From Bedellia somnulentella (Eukaryota; Arthropoda; Insecta; Lepidoptera; Bedelliidae): a stretch of 64,000 bases of DNA. The number at the start of each line of letters is the position of its first letter. Within the stretch, counting starts at the first letter, position 1. A model generated the notes under the pieces. That model ran no database searches. It saw only the letters and a list, made by a program, of their open reading frames with translations, and had not been told where the DNA came from. Shown piece after piece: positions 22,197-32,158 of the stretch. Both the position numbers and the translations under genes were made by a program. The stretch spans positions 2,790,001 through 2,854,000 of the forward strand of contig OY755179.1 in assembly GCA_963576735.1 (NCBI GenBank). Direction: 5' to 3'.

Positions 22197-22540
22197 ATTT
22201 CTTTTAAATTCTGGCTATATATTAATCATTATAACTGTGCGCATAAATCGTTAGGTTAGTACAATTAGTATTTATATGATCGATTGGAAAGACTGCGGTA
22301 ATAGTGGGAATATTATTTATTTAGGTCGTCAATTCCGCCCTCCCTTCCTTTATAACTATTCGTATGTTAGTTTTATTGGTTCGCCGTAATTACTCAGCTG
22401 TTCTGTCTGTGTTTACCTTCTTTTATTGCTAAGGAAATAGTTCAATATTATATTGGGGTCAGTCAATGCCTGAAGCTTCTGCGGTTTCACTGATTTTGTG
22501 ATTTTATTTCTATTATTGAGCTATTTTATTATATTAACAC
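22197..22540. other. Unassigned sequence
   Basis: No supported feature. Confidence 0.4.
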
Positions 22541-22641
22541 ACATACATATACTCACGGCCATAAATCCCAAAAAGCGGTAGCCAAAGCTTAAGAGCCGGA
22601 AACTCTTCAGCTATATTTCGAAGTTGATAGGGGAGAAGATC
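22541..22641 (-). repeat. SINE-A, 3' part
   Basis: From CATATACTCACGGCC to GTTGATAGGGGAGAAGAT, where it is cut by the Dong fragment. Confidence 0.8.
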
Positions 22642-23003
22642 TCTGGTGGCTGAGGTGGTCGCGCAGACCGGCCAGGTGGTCGGGCCGGTCCGCGGCGGCT
22701 GGGGGACCGCATGCTGCCACGTCCAGCCCCAGCTCCAGACGTGCCCCTTCGATCACCCAAGGGAAGCGGCCCTATACGCTCATCGTTTCTATTTCGTTCC
22801 ATTTTACGATGAGCGAAGATTCACCCGGGGTTTCACTCACTTGCCCCGGGGAGACCGTTGTCACCCTATTCAGCGCTGGGACCAGTTTGTAGACACGGTC
22901 AACACCTACAAACTCAAGCGCAGACTATTTGCAAAGCCGGAATGGCAAACATATCATCCAGCCATTCCAACAATGGGCGGTGGGGTCGTCACATCCCTAC
23001 GCC
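22642..23003 (-). pseudogene. R4/Dong element, 5'-end fragment
   Basis: Nearly identical to the 5' end of the full element (about 27300-27661): the 5' UTR from GGCGTAGGGATG and the first ~53 codons (start at 22802, MERNRNDERIGPLPLG). It stops abruptly at the SINE-A to the left, so the rest of the ORF is missing. The 5' terminus abuts a TTATTATTATT tract. Confidence 0.85.
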
Positions 23004-23020
23004 ATTTATTATTATTCGGA
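23004..23020. repeat. TAA microsatellite tract between Dong copies
   Basis: A short (ATT)n tract separates the end of one Dong fragment from the 3' end of the next. Confidence 0.8.
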
Positions 23021-23742
23021 ATACTTTTAGTTCCTCGCCTCTCCCATGGCCGAAACAGAAAATTAAATTTTAAATGGGAAAGGCGGTACTCCCCGACAAG
23101 AGCACAGTCGGTCGGGGTCAGGGAGTCAGGTTCAAGAACCGACGGACGATCCGAGCCGTATCGAGCAGCACCGCTTTCTGCATTTGTGCTGGAACCGACA
23201 CGCCACAGAAATCCAACCGCCTCAAGTTGGTCGCGAGGCTGGTTGGAATTAACCCGTTCGCGGACAAAACAATTGGGATTATTTCTGTCAAAGTCACACC
23301 CCACATGTCTGTGATCTCGTGAGCCAGATCGAGATATTTCCGACGCTTCTCGGTGTCGGCTTTCACGAGACCCTCGTCATGAGGGATAGTGACATCCACT
23401 AGATATACCCTCGACTGCGACCGATCCCATACCACGATATCAGGCTTATTCGCTAGAATAGTCCTGTCCGTGATAACGGATCGGTCCCAATAGATTTTGG
23501 CACGGTCGTTTTCTAGGATTGGCTCCGGCAGATACTTGTAATACGGCAGCCTCTGTTGCAAGAGTCCGTATTTTAGAGCGAGCTCCTGATGCAGGATTTT
23601 GGCTGCTTGGTTGTGTCTGTGCAAGTACTCAGTGTTAGCAAGAGCCGAACAACCGGAAATAACATGCCTAAGTGACTCTCCGGGACGGCCACATGCTCGA
23701 CAAACGTCTATGGTACCGTCCTTTAGGATGTATTTCCGATAG
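23021..23742 (-). pseudogene. R4/Dong element, 5'-truncated 3' fragment
   Basis: Encodes the C-terminal ~215 residues in one open frame, from the CCHC-like zinc motif (CRACGRPGESLRHVISGCSA) through the restriction-like endonuclease (KPDIVVWDRSQSRVYLVDVT) to LNLTP, then the 3' UTR. The 5' end is cut where CCGATAG meets a TTATTATT tract. The reading frame is intact, which indicates a young, dead-on-arrival copy. Confidence 0.85.
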
Positions 23743-23757
23743 TTATTATTATTTTGG
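23743..23757. repeat. TAA microsatellite tract
   Basis: TTATTATTATTTT between two Dong copies. Confidence 0.8.
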
Positions 23758-26700
23758 CATTACTTTTAGTTCCTCGCCTCTCCCATGGCCGAAAAAGAAA
23801 ATATAAATTTTAAATGGGAGAGGCGGTACTCCCCGACAAAAGAACAGTCGGTCGGGGTCAGGGAGTCAGGTTCAAGAACCGACGGACGATCTGAGCCGTA
23901 TCGAGCAGCACCGCTTTCTGCATTTGTGCTGGAACCGACACGCCACAGAAATCCAACCGCCTCAAGTTGGTCGCGAGGCTGGTTGGAATTAACCCGTTCG
24001 CGGACAAAACAATTGGGATTATTTCTGTCGAAGTCACACCCCACATGTCGGTGATCTCGTGAGCCAGATCGAGATATTTCCGACGCTTCTCGGTGTCGGC
24101 TTTCACGAGACCCTCGTCATGAGGGATAGTGACATCCACTAGAAATACCCTCGACTGCGACCGATCCCATACCACGATATCAGGCTTATTCGCTAGAATA
24201 GTCCTGTCCGTGATAACGGATCGGTCCCAATAGATTTTGGCTCGGTCGTTTTCTAAGATTGGCTCCGGCAGATACTTGTAATACGGCAGCCTCTGTTGCA
24301 AGAGTCCGTATTTCAGAGCGAGCTCCTGATGTAGGATTTTGGCTGCTTGGTTGTGTCTGTGCAAGTACTCAGTGTTAGCAAGAGCCGAACAACCGGAAAT
24401 AACATGCCTAAGTGACTCTCCGGGACGGCCACATGCTCGACAGATGTCTGTGGTACCGTCCTTTAGGATGTATTTCCGATAGTTCCGCGTCTTGATAACC
24501 TGGTCTTGTATTGCACAGACAAAACCTTCGGTTTCCCCAAAGAGGTCCCCGAAACGCAGCCAATGCAGGGAGGCTTTACGGTCCACGAAAGGTTCGTGAA
24601 GTACCTTGTAAAACCTCCCGTGCAGCTCCTTCTCTTTCCATACGGACTCCCGATCAGAGGTGCTAAGTACATCCGGGGTTCGCCAATCCTGTGAGGCCAA
24701 CGATAAGGGAGTCAGTCCTTTATCGTTAGCGACCACCTCTCCCCGAATACTATCATCCGTCATCGTCAAAAAATAGTTTCTGAGGTTGCATACCTCGCGG
24801 TTGTGCATGGTTTTGGCACTCAAGAGGCCTCGACCACCACACTTCCGCGGGATATACAATCTCATAACCGACGATCTCGGATGATGCATTCGATGAGAGG
24901 TCACCGTCGTGCGGACTCGTCTGTCCAGAGCGTCTAGTTCGGACTGAGTCCATCTGAGCACGCCAAACGTGTACATCAGTACAGGCATGACCCAGGAGTT
25001 AATGGCTCGGATTTTATTAACGCCTGACAAGTAGCTATTAAGCACACTTTTCAGGCGTTCATAAAACTCCTCGCAAACACCCTGTTTCACGTCTGCCACC
25101 TTCACACCGATGGTTTGTGACATGCCCAGATACCGGTATGTTTCAGCCTCGGAGAGTGCCCTCAAATGATTGGTGCCGACATCGACACCATCAGAGTGTA
25201 CGACATGCCCCTTCTCGACATGAATGACCGCACACTTATCGACCCCAAGCTCCATCTTGACGGAACCACTGAAATCATTAGTGATCGTCAGTAGCTCCGC
25301 CAATCTGTCAGCCGTGGGGGCGTAAAGCTTCAGGTCATCCATGTAAAGGAGATGAGGCAAGCGTGGCCCGCCTCTCCGAAACTGAAAGCCTGTCCCTGAA
25401 TTCTCCAAGAGTGTACTTAGAGGATTCAGGGCCAAGCAAAACCAAACTGGACTCAGGCAATCGCCCTGGAAAATCCCTCGCCTTATATCAATTTGGTCAT
25501 TCGCATCCGTCATCCGCTGACCGTCTAAACTCAGGATCGTTCTCCAGCACCCCATACACTGCCCGAGGAAGTGTCGAACTGTACTATCAATTTTGTACAG
25601 CTCGAGGACCCTCATGAGCCATGTATGAGGTACCGAATCGAACGCCTTCCTGTAGTCTATCCAGCCAGCGGAGAAGTTCCGACGGTTGCGTTTGACCAGT
25701 TGGCCTACGACCGCATCGATGAGGAGTAGCTCTTTGCTACCGCGACTACCGCCCCTACATCCGTTCTGAGCTCCAGATATCACATTGTTATCAACAATGT
25801 GTTGAGTAATCTTGGAGCTCAGAACGGATGTCAAGGTCTTGTAAATTATACAAAGACAAGTAATGGGGCGGTATTGTGATGGATCCGCGGTAGCATCGCT
25901 CTTTGGAGCTAAATGAGTGACCCCAGTAGTTAAGAAGTTCGGGAGCGTCCCACTCTCGAGGGCGCTTTGGAACTGACGGGCGAGAGTAGCGTGACAGCGC
26001 GTGAACCCCTTCAACCAGTAATGGTGCAATCCGTCCGGCCCCGGACTTTTCCAGTTCGGAGCCTTACGGATCGCAGCCACCACATCCTCCTCGGATATGT
26101 TGACGGGGTTCATGGGCGCTATGGGCTCGCACGCTCCTTCGACCGCCTCGAACCATCGGCCCTCTTCGTGATCAACAGGCAGCGACCAAAGCCCACGCCA
26201 AAAGGCAACTACATCGGCTTTTTCCGGTCGCTGACCTGTCGAAACCACATCGGGACGCTCCAAAGTTCTGTAGAACTTCTTCTGGTCACTCATGAAGAGA
26301 CGATTCTGTTGGTACCTCTTTACCCTTTCAGAATATCGCCTAATTCGCTTACCCCAAGCAGCGATCTTCTGTTTCAGATCATCGATGCGCTCCACCAGTC
26401 TACAGGCAAACTCCGGTGAGTTGTCAAATACATTCTCACCAGGGAATGCCTCCCTGACGAAGCGCACCACCCTCGGCCTATTGTTGCCTGATCTGAAGCT
26501 GGTCAGTTTGCCGATGAGGACCCTGGCCCTTGTGATACGGCTTTCAATCCGCCTCATCCAGGCTTGTCTAGTTCTAGTCCTGGGACTAGTACTGCCAGCC
26601 TGGCGGGAGCCACCAGCTCTTGTTGGCGGCATCCTGACGCCGACAAATTGACAAACTGTCATTGCGGTGCCAAAGAGAATTGAATCCGTATCCCAAAGGT

Positions 26701-27661
26701 CCATGCTGCTCTCTAAAAATGAGGGCAGCATGTTATTGACGGCCTCAACGACATCCCGAACCTTGATGCTGAGAGGAACTCGGGGCAGCCTTGGCCTCCT
26801 TTCGAGAGGCACTTGGCGATATTCCAGGATCGTCTCTTCGAGTGCGCTCCTCACCAAATCCAAATCCAGGGAGACTGTTCCCCAATCGCTTTCCGCACCA
26901 CCCACATCCGGCAGGTTAGCAATTGGCTCCCTCCATACTTCCCGTTCAGGGACTGGAGGGAGAACCTGCAAAGGTGGCTCTTCGTCTAGCGGGGGACCAG
27001 CCTCGCGTCGCAATTGTTCGAGTTCGGTAGTGCTAAAAAGTTCTGAGCGCTGTATGTACCGAACTCGATCCGCCAGGTTTTGTTCTGTGACGGTCAAATT
27101 GGGCTCCAGCCGCAGAAATTCGCGGTACATTGCTGCCCGATAATCCGTCCGTCCAGTTCTTGAACCCGAGGCCCTAATATAGGCCCACATGGCATTTCTA
27201 TTCATTTCGACCGTCCATGCCATGCGGCGCCTTGTTCCACCAGCGGCGGGCACCGATTGCTGGGACTGAGTTGCCCCAGTCCCAACCGATGCCAAGCCAT
27301 CTGGTGGCTGAGGTGGTCGCGCAGACCGGCCAGGTGGTCGGGCCGGTCCGCGGCGGCTGGGGGACCGCATGCTGCCACGTCCAGCCCCAGCTCCAGACGT
27401 GCCCCTTCGATCACCCAAGGGAAGCGGCCCTATACGCTCATCGTTTCTATTTCGTTCCATTTTACGATGAGCGAAGATTCACCCGGGGTTTCACTCACTT
27501 GCCCCGGGGAGACCGTTGTCACCCTATTCAGCGCTGGGACCAGTTTGTAGACACGGTCAACACCTACAAACTCAAGCGCAGACTATTTGCAAAGCCGGAA
27601 TGGCAAACATATCATCCTGCCATTCCAACAATGGGCGGTGGGGTCGTCACATCCCTACGCC
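23758..27661 (-). mobile_element. Full-length R4/Dong non-LTR retrotransposon
   Basis: A ~3.9-kb element read right to left: a ~200-bp 5' UTR (27661-27461), one ORF (27460-23858), and a ~95-bp 3' UTR ending near ACTTTTAG...; the exact 3' base is unclear because the copies differ there. TAA/TTA tracts flank both ends (23743-23755 and 27662-27704). Known Dong elements of Bombyx insert into TAA repeats, so this matches a site-specific R4-clade element. The ORF is uninterrupted, so the copy may be active. Confidence 0.92.
23858..27460 (-). CDS. R4/Dong ORF: reverse transcriptase with restriction-like endonuclease
   Basis: A 1200-residue protein that would nick its TAA target and reverse transcribe its own RNA there. 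The start MERNRNDERIGPLPLG is shared with the 22642-23003 fragment. The first ~100 residues are Pro/Arg-rich. Residues about 75-140 (MAWTVEMNRNAMWAYIRA...) resemble a Myb-like DNA-binding helix set, which is inference. RT motifs follow: YRPITCLCIIYK near 530, the motif A aspartate in WIDYRKAFDSVP near 600, RRGIFQGDCLSP near 660, and YMDD near 707. The zinc motif CRACGRPGESLRHVISGC lies near 1008 and a PD-(D/E)XK-type endonuclease (KPDIVVWDRS...FLVDVTIP) near 1097-1115. This order (RT, CCHC, RLE) is that of the R2/R4 group. Length and frame are complete, with no stops or frameshifts. Confidence 0.93.
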   Translation of the reverse strand: MERNRNDERIGPLPLGDRRGTSGAGAGRGSMRSPSRRGPARPPGRSARPPQPPDGLASVGTGATQSQQSVPAAGGTRRRMAWTVEMNRNAMWAYIRASGSRTGRTDYRAAMYREFLRLEPNLTVTEQNLADRVRYIQRSELFSTTELEQLRREAGPPLDEEPPLQVLPPVPEREVWREPIANLPDVGGAESDWGTVSLDLDLVRSALEETILEYRQVPLERRPRLPRVPLSIKVRDVVEAVNNMLPSFLESSMDLWDTDSILFGTAMTVCQFVGVRMPPTRAGGSRQAGSTSPRTRTRQAWMRRIESRITRARVLIGKLTSFRSGNNRPRVVRFVREAFPGENVFDNSPEFACRLVERIDDLKQKIAAWGKRIRRYSERVKRYQQNRLFMSDQKKFYRTLERPDVVSTGQRPEKADVVAFWRGLWSLPVDHEEGRWFEAVEGACEPIAPMNPVNISEEDVVAAIRKAPNWKSPGPDGLHHYWLKGFTRCHATLARQFQSALESGTLPNFLTTGVTHLAPKSDATADPSQYRPITCLCIIYKTLTSVLSSKITQHIVDNNVISGAQNGCRGGSRGSKELLLIDAVVGQLVKRNRRNFSAGWIDYRKAFDSVPHTWLMRVLELYKIDSTVRHFLGQCMGCWRTILSLDGQRMTDANDQIDIRRGIFQGDCLSPVWFCLALNPLSTLLENSGTGFQFRRGGPRLPHLLYMDDLKLYAPTADRLAELLTITNDFSGSVKMELGVDKCAVIHVEKGHVVHSDGVDVGTNHLRALSEAETYRYLGMSQTIGVKVADVKQGVCEEFYERLKSVLNSYLSGVNKIRAINSWVMPVLMYTFGVLRWTQSELDALDRRVRTTVTSHRMHHPRSSVMRLYIPRKCGGRGLLSAKTMHNREVCNLRNYFLTMTDDSIRGEVVANDKGLTPLSLASQDWRTPDVLSTSDRESVWKEKELHGRFYKVLHEPFVDRKASLHWLRFGDLFGETEGFVCAIQDQVIKTRNYRKYILKDGTTDICRACGRPGESLRHVISGCSALANTEYLHRHNQAAKILHQELALKYGLLQQRLPYYKYLPEPILENDRAKIYWDRSVITDRTILANKPDIVVWDRSQSRVFLVDVTIPHDEGLVKADTEKRRKYLDLAHEITDMWGVTSTEIIPIVLSANGLIPTSLATNLRRLDFCGVSVPAQMQKAVLLDTAQIVRRFLNLTP

Positions 27662-27704
27662 TTATTATTATTATTTTATTTATTATTATTATTATTATTA
27701 TTTT
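27662..27704. repeat. TAA microsatellite tract
   Basis: The longest of the TTA/ATT tracts in the array, at the 5' end of the full-length Dong copy. Confidence 0.9.
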
Positions 27705-27724
27705 GGGACCCCTAAGAGAGCCCT
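27705..27724. other. Filler at the 3' break of a Dong fragment
   Basis: About 20 bases (GGGACCCCTAAGAGAGCC...) with no match to the Dong element lie where the 3' part of the next copy is missing. Confidence 0.5.
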
Positions 27725-29256
27725 TAAGAGGCCTCGACCACCACACTTCCGCGAGATATACAATCTCATAACCGACGACCTCGGATGATGCATTCGATGA
27801 GAGGTCATCATCGTGCGGACTCGTCTGTCCAGAGCGTCGAGTTCGGTCTGAGTCCATCTGAGCACGCCAAATGTGTACATCAGTACAGGCATGACCCAGG
27901 AGTTAATGGCTCGGATCTTATTAACGCCTGACAAGTAGCTATTAAGCACACTTTTCAGGCGTTCATAAAACTCCTCGCAAACACCCTGTTTCACGTCTGC
28001 CACCTTCACACCGATGGTTTGTGACATGCCCAGATACCGGTATGTTTCAGCCTCGGAGAGTGCCCTCAAATGATTGGTGCCGACATCGACACCATCAGAG
28101 TGTACGACATGCCCCTTCTCGACATGAATGACCGCACACTTATCGACCCCAAGCTCCATCTTGACGGAACCACTGAAATCATTAGTGATCGTCAGTAGCT
28201 CCGCCAATCTGTCAGCCGTGGGGGCGTAAAGCTTCAGGTCATCCATGTAAAGGAGATGAGGCAAGCGTGGCCCGCCTCTCCGAAACTGAAAGCCTGTCCC
28301 TGAATTCTCCAAGAGTGTACTTAGAGGATTCAGGGCCAAGCAAAACCAAACTGGACTCAGGCAATCGCCCTGGAAAATCCCTCGCCTTATATCAATTTGG
28401 TCATTCGCATCCGTCATCCGCTGACCGTCTAAACTCAGGATCGTTCTCCAGCACCCCATACACTGCCCGAGGAAGTGTCGAACTGTACTATCAATTTTGT
28501 ACAGCTCGAGGACCCTCATGAGCCATGTATGAGGTACCGAATCGAACGCCTTCCTGTAGTCTATCCAGCCAGCGGAGAAGTTCCGACGGTTGCGTTTGAC
28601 CAGTTGGCCTACGACCGCATCGATGAGGAGTAGCTCTTTGCTACCGCGACTACCGCCCCTACATCCGTTCTGAGCTCCAGATATCACATTGTTATCAACA
28701 ATGTGTTGAGTAATCTTGGAGCTCAGAACGGATGTCAAGGTCTTGTAAATTGTACAAAGACAAGTAATGGGGCGGTATTGTGATGGATCCGCGGTAGCAT
28801 CGCTCTTTGGAGCTAAATGAGTGACCCCAGTAGTTAAGAAGTTCGGGAGCGTCCCACTCTCGAGGGCGCTTTGGAACTGACGGGGCGAGAGTAGCGTGAC
28901 AGCGCGTGAACCCCTTCAACCAGTAATGGTGCAATCCGTCCGGCCCCGGACTTTTCCAGTTCGGAGCCTTACGGATCGCAGCCACCACATCCTCCTCGGA
29001 TATGTTGACGGGGTTCATGGGCGCTAAGGGCTCGCACGCTCCCTCGACCGCCTCGAACCATCGGCCCTCTTCGTGATCAACAGGCAGCGACCAAAGCCCA
29101 CGCCAAAAGGCTACTACATCGGCTTTTTCCGGTCGCTGACCTGTCGTAACCACGTCGGGACGCTCCAAAGTTCTGTAGAACTTCTTCTAGTCACTCATGA
29201 AGAGACGATTCTGTTGGTACCTCTTTACCCTTTCAGAATATCGCCTAATTCGCTTA
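27725..29256 (-). pseudogene. R4/Dong element, internal fragment with frameshift and stop
   Basis: Corresponds to about 24825-26350 of the full copy: it lacks the 5' third, the zinc motif, the endonuclease and the 3' UTR. RT motifs including YMDD are still readable. An extra G near 28880 (GACGGGGCGAGAG against GACGGGCGAGAG) shifts the frame. A CAG codon of MSDQKKF has become TAG near 29188. The 5' break is followed by a TAA tract; the 3' break is unlike ordinary target-primed truncation and suggests deletion. Confidence 0.85.
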
Positions 29257-29272
29257 GTTATTATTATTATTT
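29257..29272. repeat. TAA microsatellite tract
   Basis: GTTATTATTATTATTT between Dong copies. Confidence 0.8.
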
Positions 29273-30533
29273 CAGGCATGAATTTTAGTTCCTCGCCTCT
29301 CCCATGGCCGAAAATGAAAATATAAATTTGAAATGGGAGAGGCGGTACTCCCCGACAAGAGCACAGTCGGTCGGGGTCAGGGAGTCAGGTTCAAGAACCG
29401 ACGGACGATCCGAGCCGTATCGAGCAGCACCGTTTTCTGCATTTGTGCTGGAACCGACACGCCACAGAAATCCAACCGCCTCAAGTTGGTCTCGAGGCTG
29501 GTTGGAATTAACCCGTTCGCGGACAAAACAATTGGGATAATTTCAGTCGAGGTCACACCCCACATGTCGGTGATCTCGTGAGCCAGATCGAGATACTTCC
29601 GACGCTTCTCGGTTTCGGCTTTCACGAGACCCTCGTCATGCGGGATAGTGACATCCACTAGAAATACCCTCGACTGCGACCGATCCCACACCACGATATC
29701 AGGCTTATTCGCTAGAATAGTCCTGTCCGTGATAACGGATCGGTATCAATAGATTTTGGCACGGTCGTTTTCTAGAATTGGCTCCGGCAGATACTTGTAA
29801 TACGGCAGCCTCTGTTGCAAGAGTCCGTATTTCAGAGCGAGCTCCTGATGCAGGATTTTGGCTGCTTGGTTGTGTCTGTGCAAGTACTCAGTGTTAGCAA
29901 GAGCCGAACAACCGGAAACAACATGCCGAAGTGACTCTCCGGGACGGCCACATGCTCGACAGATGTCTGTAGTACCGTCCTTTAGGATGTATTTCCGATA
30001 GTTCCGCGTCTTGATAACCTGGTCTTGTATTGCACAGACAAAACCTTCGGTTTCCCCAAAGAGGTCCCCGAAACGCAGCCAATGCAGGAAGGCTTTACGG
30101 TCCACGAAAGGTTCGTGAAGTACCTTGTAAAACCTCCCGTGCAGCTCCTTCTCTTTCCATACGGACTCCCGATCAGAGGTGCTAAGTACCTCCGGGGTTC
30201 GCCAATCCTGTGAGGCCAACGATAAGGGAGTCAGTCCTTTATCACTAGCGACCACCTCTCCCCGAATACTATCATCCGTCATCGTCAAAAAATAGTTTCT
30301 GAGGTTGCATACCTTGCGGTTGTGCATGGTTTTGGCACTCAAGAGGCCTCGACCACCACACTTCCGCGGGATATACAATCTCATAACCGACGACCTCGGA
30401 TGATGCATTCGATGAGAGGTCATCATCGTGCGGACTCGTCTGTCCAGAGCGTCGAGTTCGGTCTGAGTCCATCTGAGCACGCCAAATGTGTACATCAGTA
30501 CAGGCATGACCCAGGAGTTAATGGCTCGGATCT
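29273..30533 (-). pseudogene. R4/Dong element, 5'-truncated copy with one stop
   Basis: Holds the 3' UTR and the C-terminal ~400 residues, from VMPVLMYTFGVLRW (30507) through the zinc motif to the endonuclease. The Trp of IYWDRSVITD has become TGA (near 29743), splitting the frame into 29746-30507 and 29377-29742. The 5' end is truncated where CGGATCTT meets a TTATTATT tract. Confidence 0.87.
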
Positions 30534-30552
30534 TTTTATTATTATTATTATT
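30534..30552. repeat. TAA microsatellite tract, right edge of the Dong array
   Basis: TTTATTATTATTATTATT before unrelated sequence. Confidence 0.85.
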
Positions 30553-30647
30553 CAGTTCACATACATTAACCGGCAGTTTTCCCTACCAGGAATAGGATAA
30601 GTGCTATGGTACTACACCAAACTGGTCAATGCTTACTTACTGGAACT

Positions 30648-30770
30648 CAAGCCAATTATTCCCATTGGGGTAGGCAGAGATTATCGATCGCCACTTTACA
30701 CGTTCTTGACAAATCTTGCTTCCTTAAAATTCATTATTCTTCTCACACATGCTCTTTTATTTTTCTCACT
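30648..30770 (-). pseudogene. RTE-like LINE 3' fragment
   Basis: TTCCCATTGGGGTAGGCAGA then the codons for WRSI and KNKRACMR on the minus strand; the tail is missing. Confidence 0.6.
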
Positions 30771-30910
30771 CCCAGATCCCCGCCTTCCTACGAACGTTTT
30801 CGATCTGGTCTAGAAACGCTCAACAAGGCCATCCTCTACTAACAATACTACCATATTGGCTCTAAATATCTTTTTCGCTACTTTATTTACTTTACTTATT
30901 CGTGTATTGA

Positions 30911-31074
30911 TCCGGTGGGTGTACGTAAGAGGCGACTAACGGTATTGGGGCTTTGAAGGGATTTTTGGGCGATGCGGTTGGAGACCCATCACCAACAACC
31001 TCGTTGAGGAATTTCTCATTCCTTAGCTCTGGCTACCCCATCTAGGGATTTATAGCCGTGAGTATATGTATGTA
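30911..31074 (+). repeat. SINE-A with deleted head and middle
   Basis: Starts at CCGGTGGGTGTACGTAAGAG, lacks the CTTTTCCCCACTCAAC block, ends GCCGTGAGTATATGTATG. Confidence 0.85.
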
Positions 31075-31734
31075 TTGATTGGTAAAACGGTAATCCAATC
31101 CAGTAATCCCGCCTGTGTAAATTTGACCAACTCTTTTCATGTCGATGATTTTGAAAGCCCATGACAAAGTAAAAACGCAGTCGTGTAAGTCTTCACGATG
31201 CTCAAAGCGAATAAAATATGAAATAAATCGGAATCCAGTAATGTATTTTAGTCGGACGCCAGATAAAGTTGGTGTTCCCAGCTGTATAGTGACAAGTTTA
31301 TTATAAAAAGACGAGTTATAGCCAGCTCACTTAACTTGGACAGCGCACAGCCAGGGTTGTGAGTCGCTTCGTATTAATATAATTAACAAGTACATATCGT
31401 TATTTTAAAAGATATTATTTAGCTCGGATTATATTTATTCGTTTTTAAATATTGAGAATAAATTAAAGATAGATTCCAATAAAATAAAACTTAGTTATAT
31501 GCGCGGCATGCTTTACTAATAGGGTTGGCTAAGATGGCAATTTTGCACTATTGTAAGAATATGCCGTGAATTTGCCGCATTGTGGCAATGGAGTGGCAAT
31601 TGAACAAATAATTTATTTTAAAGTAAGCCACATTTGCCTATTCTATTGTGTACATAACTTATTTGTTATGTCGACAGAATAAGTAAATAGTTCAACCTTA
31701 TTTATGTCAAATATATTTTACTTCATTTAAATCT
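31075..31734. other. Unassigned sequence
   Basis: No supported feature. Confidence 0.4.
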
Positions 31735-32158
31735 TTTTATTCATGAAAACTTCATGTGGGAATCCCTAGTTTGGCCTAAGAAGTACATACTTTTGTTGTG
31801 CACTTTCTCTAGAGAAATAGGAAAATTCAAATTAATAAATATTAGTCCCATAAATAAAGAATAAACAAAGGAATAAAATTTCGACACAGGCGGGAATCGA
31901 ACCCGCGACCTCGGATATACGCCCCGTCGCTCTGCCAATTGAGCTACCGTGTCAATGGCTGCCAGCGCGAAATTCTTCTATCCTTTATCACTTTTACACG
32001 TTTATGTAGTGTCTGCGTTTCCTACCTCCGAATTATTTACTAATTCGGAAGGCCACTTGTCTACCTTTTCAGATAGAATGCAAATGTTGAAAACGCCTAA
32101 CTATCACATAATTTAAATCTTTTTGTTCATGAAAACCTCATGTGGGGATTATTACTAA
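31735..32158 (-). repeat. Repeat C unit plus start of the next unit's trailer
   Basis: Read on the minus strand: the trailer end of a neighbouring unit (32158-32118), the leader (32117-31954), the tRNA-like core (31953-31883) and a trailer carrying the extra block 31765-31858. The direct trailer-to-leader joint shows head-to-tail repetition. Confidence 0.85.
31883..31953 (-). pseudogene. tRNA-like core of repeat C
   Basis: A 71-base core with GACACGG/CTGTGTC acceptor strands, D-arm GTAGCTCAATTGGCAGAGC, and a perfect T-arm (GCGGG TTCGATT CCCGC). The anticodon arm is weak. The shape is good for a tRNA, but it lies inside a dispersed tandem repeat and has C at position 33, so it is not called as a gene. 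Confidence 0.75.

Noticed and set aside
22858..23322. Plus-strand open frames across the Dong array
   Set aside because: They are antisense shadows of the R4/Dong ORF, repeated at each copy with no family motif of their own.
31883..31953. Functional tRNA gene on the minus strand
   Set aside because: The cloverleaf is good in acceptor and T arms, but the anticodon arm is weak, position 33 is not T, no T-run terminator follows closely, and the same sequence recurs in a dispersed repeat.
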